A stretch of 64,000 nucleotides of DNA, taken from assembly GCF_030269905.1 (NCBI RefSeq), contig NZ_BSVC01000005.1:62001-126000 (forward strand), in the 5' to 3' direction. The notes under the pieces are model-generated. The model saw only the letters and a program-made list of their open reading frames with translations. It did not search any database and was not told the origin of the DNA. This document shows positions 54,524-63,227 of this stretch, in pieces (within the stretch, counting starts at the first letter, position 1; each line of letters begins with the position of its first letter). Both the position numbers and the translations under genes were made by a program. This stretch comes from Pelosinus sp. IPA-1. GTDB taxonomy: Bacteria > Bacillota > Negativicutes > DSM-13327.

Positions 54524-54619
54524 TAAATAGTTTCCGATATGTACGAATAATTCTCTAGATTGAAGCGGAAGGGCGTAATCAGTTTTAAAGCCTAAACCAC
54601 CCTTCGACTCATATTAGCC

Positions 54620-55074
54620 TCATAAATTGACCAGTTGAAAATAGTTAAGTATTGCACTTATCAATGACGCTATACTAAATAATATAAACGCTACTTTCGT
54701 TGCTCGCGATGTCTTTCTTTTTTCTACTTTAGGCGCATCAGCTGATACATGAGCAGCATTTTCACGTCTTTGTTCTTCTTTTTGTATCTCCTTTTCAGTC
54801 GATACAATTCCCGCATACATAATTAATATGAAAAATAAATCTATCCAACTCCAACCAACATATAAAAATGAACTAATTACACTAACTAATACTACCATCA
54901 TACTCAAACATTTTAGGGCAATAAAACTTATAATTTTTTATAGCGCAAATACATTAATCCTGGAACTATAAAAATGCCACCATACCCTGTTATATCGGAT
55001 ATATCCCTATAAAATAAGTATATATCCTTATAATGAAACGCCACTGCAATGCTTTCCATAATACTCATTTTCAT
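54620..55074 (-). pseudogene. Frameshifted paralogue of the membrane protein at 59831
   Basis: The ATG at 55074 (after AAGGGAG) reads M-K-M-S-I-M-E-S-I-A-V-A-F-H-Y-K, like the paralogue's start, but stops after L-R-Y-K-K-L. The frame resumes after the shift as C-L-S-M-M-V-V-L and runs to the same end, F-S-I-A-S-L-I-S-A-I-L-N-Y-F-Q-L-V-N-L. The cause is an A6 run (54934-54939) where the intact copy has A7. Adding one A restores 151 codons. It could be a pseudogene, a slippage switch or a sequencing error. Confidence 0.8.
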
Positions 55075-55111
55075 TTCTCCCTTAGCAAGACACTACCACC
55101 GTCCTCATGCC

Positions 55112-55170
55112 TTATTTGATAATCAACTTGATAAACTTAAGACAAAAAGCCGCTACCATCGCAAGGAGGA
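55112..55170 (-). pseudogene. Remnant of a DUF2167 gene
   Basis: L-A-M-V-A-A-F-C-L-K-F-I-K-L-I-I-K then stop, almost identical to L-A-M-I-A-A-F-C-L-K-F-I-K-L-I-I in the DUF2167 protein at 58586. The rest of that paralogue is lost. A hairpin at about 55270-55320 probably ends the lipoprotein gene at 55395. No complete gene lies in 55075-55394. Confidence 0.6.
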
Positions 55171-55394
55171 AGCGCAGGGACGTTTCTTTCAATACTGATA
55201 TACCTTAACATCCAATATTCCCTATGCTTCCTCATCCATTTATTTGATGCACAAAGTCTCAGGTAAAAAAGGGGTGGTAGTTCCTCTTGCTGGCAAGACA
55301 AAACTTCCACCGCCCCTTTTCTTCCATGCTTTGGACACTGTGCCATGATTGTCTTTAAATGCAGCTATTCTTTTGCACTAACTCACTTAGCAAC

Positions 55395-56267
55395 TCAATT
55401 GTCGATGATTTTGAATTCATATGTGCGGTCATTTTTATCAGTAGCAGTTGCTTGCTTAATTTTTCCAAATTTTATTGGTACTTCGACATTCAAGATTGCA
55501 CCTTCTGGCCCCATTTTTGAATCTACTTCTACATCGAAGCTACCGTTATCTGTCACAAATTTAAATGATTTTACCTGCATGCGGTGCTGGCTGGATACAG
55601 CCATCCATATCTTCCACGGACGAGCAACTTCTTGATCAACACATTTTTCGAGAGCAATCGGTAATATAACGTTGCTGGGATTATGGGGATCAGGAATTAA
55701 TTTTGCCGCAATATCTTTGCCTGAAGAAAATTTAAAGAAAAGCTCCTCGAATATATATTTTTCAATGGTATAGTCCAATAGGAATTTGCCGTTTTTATTA
55801 ACAATGGCAAATATAGCACCAACCTCTTTACCTTCATTATTAGTAAACTTATATTGATAATGAGCTGACATTCCATCTTTTTCTTTCCAAGCTTGTACCA
55901 ATTGGGGGTTATTATAAACACGCCTTCCTTCAGCATCACCGGATCTTGATTTCAGATAATCTATAAAATAGGCATAAAAATCTGTTGTGCCGTCATACTG
56001 GAAAGTTCCCTCAAGCATACTTTCAGCTGTTGAATGATCCACCATAGCCTTAAAATCCTTTTTGACATACATATCAATAGCAGCTTTTTCGGCTTCATCC
56101 AGAGTAGTAAAACCCTCTTCCTTAAATTGAGAAAATATTGTTTGTGATACATTCGCTTTAGATATATTAGCCTTTTCACTCTGTAACGACTGACACCCGG
56201 TAAAAAGTGCCGTTGTACCAATAATTAAGATTGCTAACCATTGTAGTGACCTTTTTTTCATTATCAT
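55395..56267 (-). CDS. Lipoprotein of unknown function
   Basis: The product has 290 residues with lipoprotein signal (M-I-M-K-K-R-S, hydrophobic core, lipobox L-F-T-G-C). The mature part has a region resembling a cystatin/NTF2-like fold (A-A-I-D-M-Y-V-K-K-D-F-K-A-M-V) and a beta-rich C-terminus. No family is named with confidence. It is the last gene of a run RDD - DUF3829 - lipoprotein with gaps of 60-110 bases. Confidence 0.7.
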   Translation of the reverse strand: MIMKKRSLQWLAILIIGTTALFTGCQSLQSEKANISKANVSQTIFSQFKEEGFTTLDEAEKAAIDMYVKKDFKAMVDHSTAESMLEGTFQYDGTTDFYAYFIDYLKSRSGDAEGRRVYNNPQLVQAWKEKDGMSAHYQYKFTNNEGKEVGAIFAIVNKNGKFLLDYTIEKYIFEELFFKFSSGKDIAAKLIPDPHNPSNVILPIALEKCVDQEVARPWKIWMAVSSQHRMQVKSFKFVTDNGSFDVEVDSKMGPEGAILNVEVPIKFGKIKQATATDKNDRTYEFKIIDN

Positions 56268-56326
56268 AAAACATCCCTTCTAAATTTTTTATCATATCAT
56301 TGCTTTTGGGAACTTATACGCCTCGA

Positions 56327-57328
56327 CTAATTTAAGTAGTTGTATTCACGAATCGCATCACTAAGTTTTTTATTGAATTTTTCCGGAGAGCCATCTACAC
56401 TTTCCCTAAAAAATCTGCTTCCTAATTGGTGTTTTTCAAAATTACGTCTTTGCTTAACTCTTTCCATCAATTGCGTAGCACAGACTTTAACCTCTATAAT
56501 ATCGTTTATGTATGATTCATAACGTCCCGAATTAGTAATGCCTTCCTTCTTTAGTGCTTGCTCATCTTTCGAATATTTCATGATCTCATTAACATCCGCT
56601 ATTAGTAAATTGTATCTTCCCTGAAATTTGGGTAAATCCAAATCTAATATGTTGTCTGCTGTAATCTGTTGCTCATCCATTTCTTGCTGCAAAGCTTCTG
56701 CATGCATCAAGACACTTAAGCAATGATACTTTAACAATTGCCCCCTATTTTTATAGTTTTCTAACCTTCTTTTTTCACGCTCCGAAGCAATTGCATTAAA
56801 ATTAGCACAGTATTTATTAGCTAGAGGCTGGTAGATTTTATAACAGTTTACTATTTTGGTATGCAATTCTTTTGCTTTTACGTAATTATCATCTACATAC
56901 GATTTTAGCTTATAATACGTATGTGCCTCTGCTAAAAGGTTAATTAATTCCGCCATCTGAGGATATAGCTCCTGGGCAGCACCATCTACAGATGCATATT
57001 GGGGTTGATGATGTGAAGCATTAAATGCTTTTTCTAGTTTTTCTATATCATATTTGGAAATAGATCGCGGAACAAAACTAAAGTATTTCTCAAATTTTGG
57101 ATCTTGCTCATTCCCTAGATGTTTAAAATAATCATCCAAAGTTTCAGCAAAATCTTTAACTATATAATTATTTAGATCAACATATGCGTTGTACTTATAT
57201 ATTTCATCTTCTTCTGTTGGAGCTTCATCATGATTTTGTACTATAGGTGCAGATTTCTTATTAGAATAACAACCAGTCAGTCCCACACAAAGAATTAGAA
57301 ATATAACTAATAAAGTTGCTTTTCTCAT
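56327..57328 (-). CDS. DUF3829-type lipoprotein, second copy
   Basis: The product has 333 residues, lipobox V-G-L-T-G-C near residue 20. The body resembles the gene at 53218: E-I-Y-K-Y-N-A-Y-V-D-L-N-N, Y-K-N-R-G-Q-L-L-K-Y-H and D-L-P-K-F-Q-G-R-Y-N. Helical and probably membrane-anchored in the periplasm. It lies between the RDD gene and another lipoprotein gene and is probably co-transcribed with them. Confidence 0.75.
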   Translation of the reverse strand: MRKATLLVIFLILCVGLTGCYSNKKSAPIVQNHDEAPTEEDEIYKYNAYVDLNNYIVKDFAETLDDYFKHLGNEQDPKFEKYFSFVPRSISKYDIEKLEKAFNASHHQPQYASVDGAAQELYPQMAELINLLAEAHTYYKLKSYVDDNYVKAKELHTKIVNCYKIYQPLANKYCANFNAIASEREKRRLENYKNRGQLLKYHCLSVLMHAEALQQEMDEQQITADNILDLDLPKFQGRYNLLIADVNEIMKYSKDEQALKKEGITNSGRYESYINDIIEVKVCATQLMERVKQRRNFEKHQLGSRFFRESVDGSPEKFNKKLSDAIREYNYLN

Positions 57329-57438
57329 TTATACTTCTCCCTCTATATTACAAATTCGCCCTATTGCATAAAAACAAGTGGTTTTTCAGTGGCTTAGGAC
57401 GTTCTCCTTGCTTCTACAACCTTTGGAGGATTTACCTA

Positions 57439-58419
57439 TTAAAATGCTGTCCATTCTTCAGCGTATATCCGTTTCTCCCAGTTTCCCGGCGTAAAGGACA
57501 GAATACTGCTCTGAAAACTTTTAGCGATACCAATGTCATAGCCATTACTAATTTTCACGTGTACTGATTGTATATTTGTCACAGGATATTTTTCCATAAC
57601 CAACTTGGCAACGTCATTCTGCATATCCCTATAAGATAATGGTTTTCTTTTAACATATACTGTTACGGCTAATTGGTCCGCAGTTCGATTGTCTTGTAGT
57701 GAAGTCACACGAACAACATCAACAGAAGCGTCATTAACTCCATCTATTCTCTTTAACTCATTCTGTAAGTTCAGCATACTCATAACTCTCGTCTCAAGTT
57801 GCTTAGAATACACATATAAGCTACCTATGACAAGAATAAGAATAATAGATGAATAAATTAAGTAATGTTTACGCCATATAGTTAAACTAATTGATCTATC
57901 CTCTGCATCAGCTTTCACAACAAAGCTTCTACTAATTAAATCATGAATGGACTGGCGCGTTATGCGATTAAATAAATAAAAATAGATAATTCCAGCGCCC
58001 ACTATTATACATAATATTGAATTTACAAGAATAGCGGTATCTGAAACTAATAAAGAGTTAACAGCAGATAAACAAAAAAATATGCCGATTATTGAAGCTC
58101 GCAACAATGCCTTGGTAAATGAAATATATTTTCCTCTAGCATCTACTACGCGAATCTTAAGTAATTTTTTCCCTAGCGTTTGTCCTTTGCCAATTGGACT
58201 GTGCAAAATTCCAAAATAGAGCACATACACACCAAAACCAACCAACGGACCTGTTCCGCCCATTTGCGCAAAAATGGAGCCAAACAGTAGTCCTAGTCCT
58301 TTGCCTACAACGGCTAAAATAACACCGTCAACCATAAACGCTATAAGCCGTCGCCAAAATCCACAAATGGATCTATTCGTTTAAATTTCTTTCTTTTGGT
58401 TTTCCGTAGAATTTATCAT
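57439..58419 (-). pseudogene. RDD-family membrane protein gene with an in-frame stop near the start
   Basis: The original start seems to be the ATG at 58419 behind GAGG: M-I-N-S-T-E-N-Q-K-K-E-I, then TAA (58383-58381), then, in the same frame, S-I-C-G-F-W-R-R-L-I-A-F-M-V-D-G-V-I. The R-R-L-x-A-x-x-x-D core that names the family lies between the stop and the next ATG (58335), so a protein begun at 58335 lacks it. Further on are T-L-G-K-K-L-L-K-I-R-V-V-D and several TM helices, and a soluble C-terminal domain. It is either inactivated or re-initiated. Confidence 0.72.
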
Positions 58420-58423
58420 TTTA

Positions 58424-58543
58424 TTACCTCATATTTTTAAACTTACTTTTACCTACCTTAAAGCGATAGAATGGAGGAAGCAAGAAACGGCTTAAAGCCC
58501 ACCCCATACCATCCCTTACTTCTTCCTCCTCATGCTTCTTCAT
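58424..58543 (-). CDS. Possible 39-residue protein before the RDD gene
   Basis: The frame M-K-K-H-E-E-E-E-V-R-D-G-M-G-W-A-L-S-R-F ends in K-N-M-R and a stop that overlaps the GAGG of the RDD gene. A GGGG lies about nine bases before the ATG. No homologue is recognised; it may be chance. Confidence 0.3.
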   Translation of the reverse strand: MKKHEEEEVRDGMGWALSRFLLPPFYRFKVGKSKFKNMR

Positions 58544-58585
58544 TCCCTGTTTCCCCACAGCCTGTTCATTACTAGGTAAACTTGG

Positions 58586-59500
58586 CTACAGTTCTGTCGT
58601 TTCTGAAGCGTCGCTATCTTTTTCATTCTTCTTTTTCTTAAAAATTTTAACTATCAGGACACCTAGTGCGCCGACACCGATGATAATCAGCTTGATAAAC
58701 TTAAGACAAAAAGCTGCGATCATCGCAAGTAATCCTAACTTTTTAGCTGCTACACCTGTGACTAAAGCAGCTAAGCCATATTCGGCGATATTATCTGTTA
58801 ATGAATTGAATTCTTCATACCGCTTTCCCGGAACAAATTCTGTAGCGGCTAGTAAATTTTGCGCTATTGCTTTCTCCGACCCGATTTTCTTTAAATCGGT
58901 AACTAAGGCAAGAGTCAAATACCCTTCTCGGCCAAGGGCGTAGGTATTGTAATTAATAGTTTTTTCTTTTTCTCCTCTTGCCGCAAGTTCTATTGACCAG
59001 ATAAGATAATGACGGGCGGCATCGTATTGAGGTTTTTCTACCCACCCGTTTACGGTCAACTCAGATAGTCCTTTTTGTTTTCGTTCCTTATTGTTTTCTT
59101 TTGTGCCTTCCTTGAGGCTGGTTAATAGTTCATCTGCATTCCAGTTTTTTGCCTCGTCATCTTTGATATATCCGGATTTCGTATAATCAATGGTTAGGAT
59201 CCATTCCTCATTGTCTTTGTCAGATATGATGAAACCAACCATTTCCGGGCAATCCCCATTTCCCATACTCTTCATGACTCGGCTGGCTTGGGGTTGGGGA
59301 ATAAATTCATAATGCGCAGGAATCGTAATTTTGGCTTGATCCAGCAAATTGATTTGGGTAGGACCTACAATCTTCGCTTTCTCTGCTTCCTCCCAAGCGT
59401 CTTTCTGCTCTTGCTTAGCATTATTTTGTGATGCTCCAGCGATGCTGATAAAATTGAATAAACACATCATTACAAGAATACTACTTATATATTTCTTCAT
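58586..59500 (-). CDS. DUF2167 membrane-anchored secreted protein
   Basis: The product has 304 residues from the ATG at 59500 behind GAGGAG. Signal peptide to about A-G-A-S, and a C-terminal TM helix followed by K-K-K-K. Family motifs: G-D-C-P-E-M-V-G-F, N-G-W-V-E-K-P-Q-Y-D, I-N-Y-N-T-Y-A-L-G-R-E-G-Y-L-T-L and F-N-S-L-T-D-N-I-A-E-Y-G-L-A-A-L-V-T-G. DUF2167 has no known function. Transcribed from promoter copy 8. Confidence 0.85.
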   Translation of the reverse strand: MKKYISSILVMMCLFNFISIAGASQNNAKQEQKDAWEEAEKAKIVGPTQINLLDQAKITIPAHYEFIPQPQASRVMKSMGNGDCPEMVGFIISDKDNEEWILTIDYTKSGYIKDDEAKNWNADELLTSLKEGTKENNKERKQKGLSELTVNGWVEKPQYDAARHYLIWSIELAARGEKEKTINYNTYALGREGYLTLALVTDLKKIGSEKAIAQNLLAATEFVPGKRYEEFNSLTDNIAEYGLAALVTGVAAKKLGLLAMIAAFCLKFIKLIIIGVGALGVLIVKIFKKKKNEKDSDASETTEL

Positions 59501-59624
59501 GTTATTACTCCTCACTTTGCTGATTAGATTTAATTTGATATACGCTGATTACAAGATCATTCTTTTTTTACTGCTACTGCACCAATCCTAGATATTGCCT
59601 ACTTACTCTACTCCAATGCCCTTT

Positions 59625-59674
59625 TATAGAATAAATGGTTTTCAAATTTATTACCTCTAACAAAAGGTATAGAC
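59625..59674 (-). promoter_or_regulatory. Island promoter element, copy 8
   Basis: CTATACCTTTTGTTAGAGG and -10 TATTCT at the fixed distance. Nearly identical to copy 7 including flanks. Confidence 0.68.
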
Positions 59675-59708
59675 TCCCATATTTATTTAAAAATGGCAAA
59701 AAAAAAAG

Positions 59709-59735
59709 CCATCTCTCCCAATGGTGAAGATGGTA
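59709..59735 (-). terminator. Terminator of the membrane-protein gene
   Basis: CCATCTCTCCC / GGTGAAGATGG-type hairpin followed on the minus strand by ten T. Confidence 0.75.
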
Positions 59736-59830
59736 AGTAGTTTGCGATATGTACGAATAATTCTCTAGATTGAAGCGCGAAGGGTGTCAGTCAGTTTAAA
59801 ACCTAAGCCACCCCTCGGCTCATATTAGCT

Positions 59831-60286
59831 TCATAAATTGACCAGTTGAAAATAGTTAAGTATTGCACTTATCAATGACGCTATACTGAATAATATAAAA
59901 AACATTTTAGTTGTTCCCGATAACTTTCTTTTTTCCCTTTTATGCTTGTAATCCAAAACGGGGTAATCATTTTGATGTTTTTGTTCTTCTTTCTGTATCT
60001 CCTTTTCAGTCGTTACAATTGATACATACATAAGTAATATATAAAATAAATATATCCAACTCCAGCCATTGTATAAACACCCACTAAGTACACTAGCTAA
60101 TACTACCATCAATCCCAAATACTTAAGGGTATTAAGATTTATGATTTTTTTATAGCGCAGATATATCAATCCAGGGTATATGAGAATGACACTAAGCCAT
60201 GTTATATTTGAAATATCCCTATAAAATAAGTGTATATTTTTATAATGAAATGCCACAGCAATGCTTTCCATAATACTCATTTCCAT
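59831..60286 (-). CDS. Small membrane protein, intact paralogue of the frameshifted gene
   Basis: The product has 151 residues with TM segments around 30-45, 55-72, 75-92 and 130-147, and a charged cytoplasmic loop (T-E-K-E-I-Q-K-E-E-Q-K). The A7 run that keeps its frame sits in L-R-Y-K-K-I-I. Function unknown. Confidence 0.72.
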   Translation of the reverse strand: MEMSIMESIAVAFHYKNIHLFYRDISNITWLSVILIYPGLIYLRYKKIINLNTLKYLGLMVVLASVLSGCLYNGWSWIYLFYILLMYVSIVTTEKEIQKEEQKHQNDYPVLDYKHKREKRKLSGTTKMFFILFSIASLISAILNYFQLVNL

Positions 60287-60327
60287 TCCTACCTTAGCTA
60301 CGTTAACCTAATTTGTTATTTTTCACC

Positions 60328-60371
60328 CTTCTGCTGTTGTTCTTGATTAGAGGACAATAGCAGAAGGGTTG
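60328..60371. terminator. Hairpin between two small membrane protein genes
   Basis: ACCCTTCTGCTGTTGT pairs with ACAATAGCAGAAGGGT (one mismatch). It probably ends the gene stopping at 60507. Confidence 0.7.
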
Positions 60372-60506
60372 AGTTATATTTAAAATTGACTATTACCTTC
60401 TATTTGTCAAGTAACTCTTGACAAATCCTATTAGCAGACTATCTACTATAAGTCAGTTTCTAAATAACTCAAGCCTGACTCCATGGATTTCCAATACTTC
60501 TCGTCT

Positions 60507-60893
60507 TTAAAAATCGAGGATTACAACTATTAAGATGAATATAACAAACATTATTGCCCATGGTACAAGCTCTTTTTTTATTTTTTTTCTAAATTCATCA
60601 ATTTGCTCTTCTGAAGTATTCAACTGCTCGAAACGTTCAAATTCTTTCAGCACCTCTAGGCTGTAAAGCGCAGCGTAGCAAAAAAATAAGAATAATATAT
60701 ACGGCTCCCAACTACTAATAGGGTTACCACCTATTATATATAGGTTTATCGCTAGTAGTATCATATTAATCCATTTAAATGTACAAAAACTTATACTTCT
60801 TTTTGTATAACGCAAACGAACCAACCAACTGTATGCTAATATAGATCCAATTACAGATGCACATTGTATTGCAAAATAAAGATAATCATTCAT
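60507..60893 (-). CDS. Small membrane protein of unknown function
   Basis: The product has 128 residues from the ATG at 60893; the longer frame to 60968 overlaps a decayed gene fragment. Four hydrophobic segments with a charged loop (E-R-F-E-Q-L-N-T-S-E-E-Q-I-D-E-F-R-K-K) before the last one. The ribosome-binding site is weak. Not recognised. Confidence 0.6.
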   Translation of the reverse strand: MNDYLYFAIQCASVIGSILAYSWLVRLRYTKRSISFCTFKWINMILLAINLYIIGGNPISSWEPYILFLFFCYAALYSLEVLKEFERFEQLNTSEEQIDEFRKKIKKELVPWAIMFVIFILIVVILDF

Positions 60894-60927
60894 AGTTATA
60901 AATTCTCTTTTCGTCCAAAGATAATTT

Positions 60928-61053
60928 TTATTTATGCCCATGGGCTTTATTATAATTAATCTGATCAATTGCAGGTAAAAATATTGATGGTCCCATTGTG
61001 CTCAAACCAGATACATTACCTAAACCTTCAACATAAATTACGGTATCTTTTAC
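60928..61053 (-). pseudogene. C-terminal remnant of an unidentified gene
   Basis: The frame reads V-K-D-T-V-I-Y-V-E-G-L-G-N-V-S-G-L-S-T-M and ends H-G-H-K. It shares only G-L-S-T-M-G with the DUF3829 lipoprotein at 53218. Upstream the frame breaks down. The rest of 60894-61239 has no recognisable feature. Confidence 0.3.
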
Positions 61054-61239
61054 CTTTACCAAGCAAATTGGATATTCTGACTACTTTATATAAGCATAAC
61101 GGGAAAATCCAAGCCTCAACTACCCTTCTTACCCCTTTCCAATATCTATCATATTGTGCACTTGCAATATGATAGATATCTTTCTGGTTGCTTTTTTCAC
61201 ATACAATTGTTACCTTTTACTACAGGGAAAAGGTAACAA

Positions 61240-61917
61240 TTACTCATGTGTATCTTCACCTTCGTCATCCTCCCCAGCAATATCAACAGTCAAAAAATCA
61301 GTAATCAGACAGCACACATCCCCCTTAGCATCCATTCCCCAAAAGGTTGGATAAACCCCATCGCCGAAACCGCTGGAAAAGGCCGCTATATTGCAATCAG
61401 AATCCGGAAGCACTACATTCGCCATAGAATAGGTGTGTACATAACTGTCATCCAAAGCCTTTTCCAAATCAGGCCACATTCCATCCTCAAAACCTTCCGC
61501 TAGCTTTTGAAGAGCCTTACAAGCACACTCGTCCATAAAGCCGCCTGTCCCACTGTCAACACCATAGCCAAAAAACTCATCATCCCCCAACGCTTCTGCC
61601 GCTTGCCCCGCAATAAGCGCAAGCTCAAAATGCACTGGCAGTTCCTTGGTGAAACGGATTTCTGCAAAAGCCACTCTTTTGTCGGTATCAATATGGTGTA
61701 TGTACAATACTACAGGATAGCGGCTTGCCGCTACTGCTTTGGCAAAAGGTTGAGTTTCAAAAAGTATAAGCGGGTCATTTGCCACAATCTTACCTGTAGG
61801 AAGATAGATTTCACCCAAAGGCTGTTCTTTGATATATTCATCCCATTTACTATTTTTGAAAAACTCTACGGTATGACCGGTGCGTAATGCTTTCATTAAT
61901 TCGAATTCAGTATCCAT
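61240..61917 (-). CDS. DUF4241 protein
   Basis: The product has 225 residues, acidic and soluble. Family marks: L-P-T-G-K-I-V-A-N-D-P-L, G-Y-G-V-D-S-G-T-G-G-F-M-D, and F-S-S-G-F-G-D-G-V-Y-P-T-F-W-G-M-D-A-K-G near the C-terminus. The function of DUF4241 is unknown to me. It ends D-E-G-E-D-T-H-E. Confidence 0.85.
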   Translation of the reverse strand: MDTEFELMKALRTGHTVEFFKNSKWDEYIKEQPLGEIYLPTGKIVANDPLILFETQPFAKAVAASRYPVVLYIHHIDTDKRVAFAEIRFTKELPVHFELALIAGQAAEALGDDEFFGYGVDSGTGGFMDECACKALQKLAEGFEDGMWPDLEKALDDSYVHTYSMANVVLPDSDCNIAAFSSGFGDGVYPTFWGMDAKGDVCCLITDFLTVDIAGEDDEGEDTHE

Positions 61918-61976
61918 GATATTACCCCCACACTACCAGTATTTATTCTTCAATTTATCATATACTCCCATCAACT

Positions 61977-62092
61977 TCACTTTTCGCCACTATATTTTAA
62001 CACCACATTGGTAACTACCCATTTCTCATCCTGATAAGCCAGGATAAATATGTAGCACTCGGTGTTCCCTTCCATTTCCTCGCTAAGAATCC
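61977..62092 (-). pseudogene. C-terminal remnant of secreted island family 1
   Basis: The frame reads F-I-L-A-Y-Q-D-E-K-W-V-V-T-N-V-V-L-K-Y-S and stop. It matches F-S-I-A-Y-Q-E-D-K-W-V-V-T-K-V-E-L-Q-Y of the intact gene that ends at 62093. It is the leftover of a tandem duplicate. Confidence 0.65.
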
Positions 62093-62620
62093 CTAATGCA
62101 GATAACCCACTTTAGGCTCAATCTTCAATACATCATAAATACTGTTTGTTTTCAGTTCACCGTTATATTGCAACTCTACTTTAGTGACTACCCATTTATC
62201 CTCCTGATAGGCAATGCTAAATGTATAGTGTTTGGTATCCCGATATTTGGGTGAAACACATTGTTCAGCTGCTTCTTTACTGGAAAAATCCTCATAATAG
62301 TTGACTTTATAAATTTTTAGTATTCCAATATATGGCCTAATCAAAGAATCGTTCTTGCGAAGATCAACATCGTACTCGCCATTAAGTGTAAAGTGTACTC
62401 TGCGCCAAAATGGCGGTTTTAGCCAATCAGGTGGTTGTGGCCTATCTATTATAAAAATCATCTCATTATTCGTTTCATAGCTAACCAATGCCTTTTTGAC
62501 TTCCTTGTCCACATAGCTCTTAAATGAAGCTATAACTTCCGACTCACTGGGCGCAGCAAACACTAGATTGGAGAATCCCAACAACAGGACTAATGTTAGC
62601 ATTAACACTTTTTTCATTGG
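62093..62620 (-). CDS. Small secreted protein, island family 1, second copy
   Basis: The product has 175 residues from the ATG at 62620 (GGAAGGA upstream); the longer frame to 62791 would start before promoter element copy 9. Signal peptide M-K-K-V-L-M-L-T-L through L-V-F-A. The mature part resembles the gene at 45467 with an insert R-P-Q-P-P-D-W-L-K-P-P-F-W-R. Unknown function, periplasmic. Confidence 0.75.
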   Translation of the reverse strand, partial: PMKKVLMLTLVLLLGFSNLVFAAPSESEVIASFKSYVDKEVKKALVSYETNNEMIFIIDRPQPPDWLKPPFWRRVHFTLNGEYDVDLRKNDSLIRPYIGILKIYKVNYYEDFSSKEAAEQCVSPKYRDTKHYTFSIAYQEDKWVVTKVELQYNGELKTNSIYDVLKIEPKVGYLH

Positions 62621-62722
62621 TACATCATCCTTCCGTTTTTTCTTTACCTTTACTAATCTGGGCAAATGTTTTATACAAAACTCCCTTTTGGATTTATCTT
62701 GCTCTACTCTAATGCCTCTTTT

Positions 62723-62772
62723 TATAGGATAAATCGTTTTAAAAGTCATTGCATCTAGCAAAAGGTATAGAT
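62723..62772 (-). promoter_or_regulatory. Island promoter element, copy 9
   Basis: CTATACCTTTTGCTAGATG with -10 TATCCT at the fixed distance, about 100 bases before the secreted protein gene. Confidence 0.62.
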
Positions 62773-62785
62773 TTCCAAATAGGGG

Positions 62786-63030
62786 GAGCAAGGGGACGGT
62801 TCCTTTGCTTCCGATATTGTATATGTCTTAACACTCGATATTACTATGATCTCTTATAGCATAAATTTCTCTAACGATCGTCGTTAAATATTTAAGTAAT
62901 AAGAAACTGAGTCGTCACACACTGATCCCTTCAACTACCAAAGCTACCTTTGCCATACTTACTGTTAGGATAAGCTATCTTGGTAGTTATTACGTCCCCT
63001 AAAAGGTGTAGATTTGATGTCTTTCATTAA
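62786..63030. repeat. Duplicated non-coding block, copy 2
   Basis: Counterpart of 51289-51546. It begins with a GGGGACGGTTCCTTTGCTTC motif and ends with promoter element copy 10. The gene that would follow copy 10 in the original block is absent. A shorter shared piece, TAATAACTCAAGCCTGA, lies at about 63090; 60460-60476 has a similar version. Confidence 0.8.
62964..63012 (-). promoter_or_regulatory. Island promoter element, copy 10
   Basis: CTACACCTTTTAGGGGACG and -10 TATCCT at the fixed distance. Lies in the duplicated block; the first downstream gene is also served by copy 9. Confidence 0.55.
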
Positions 63031-63227
63031 AAATTTCTTTCGGGAATGAACCGTCCCTTCCCTTTTTCTACTATAAGTCAATTTCGTAATAACTCAAGCC
63101 TGAACATCCCGCTCGTTTTGTCAACGGTTTATTGTTCACTTTATTTGATATAATAATTGTTTTATTTTATGTAAAATCCCAAAAAAGAAAAAGATAGTAC
63201 ACTTATTGAAAATGCATACCAATTTTT

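Noticed and set aside
55137-55346. 69-codon minus-strand open frame
   Set aside because: It overlaps a terminator-like hairpin and a DUF2167 remnant in another frame, and has no ribosome-binding site.
41144-63012. The ten conserved elements as integron attC sites of a cassette array
   Set aside because: The TCTAAC/GTTAGA core in some copies resembles the attC core, but half of the copies lack it (TTTTAGGGG variant), no integron integrase is in the window, spacing to a -10 box is fixed, and the elements precede genes behind terminators.
43416-63227. Prophage or ICE
   Set aside because: No integrase, capsid, portal, conjugation or replication genes were seen; only an IS110 gene at the border.
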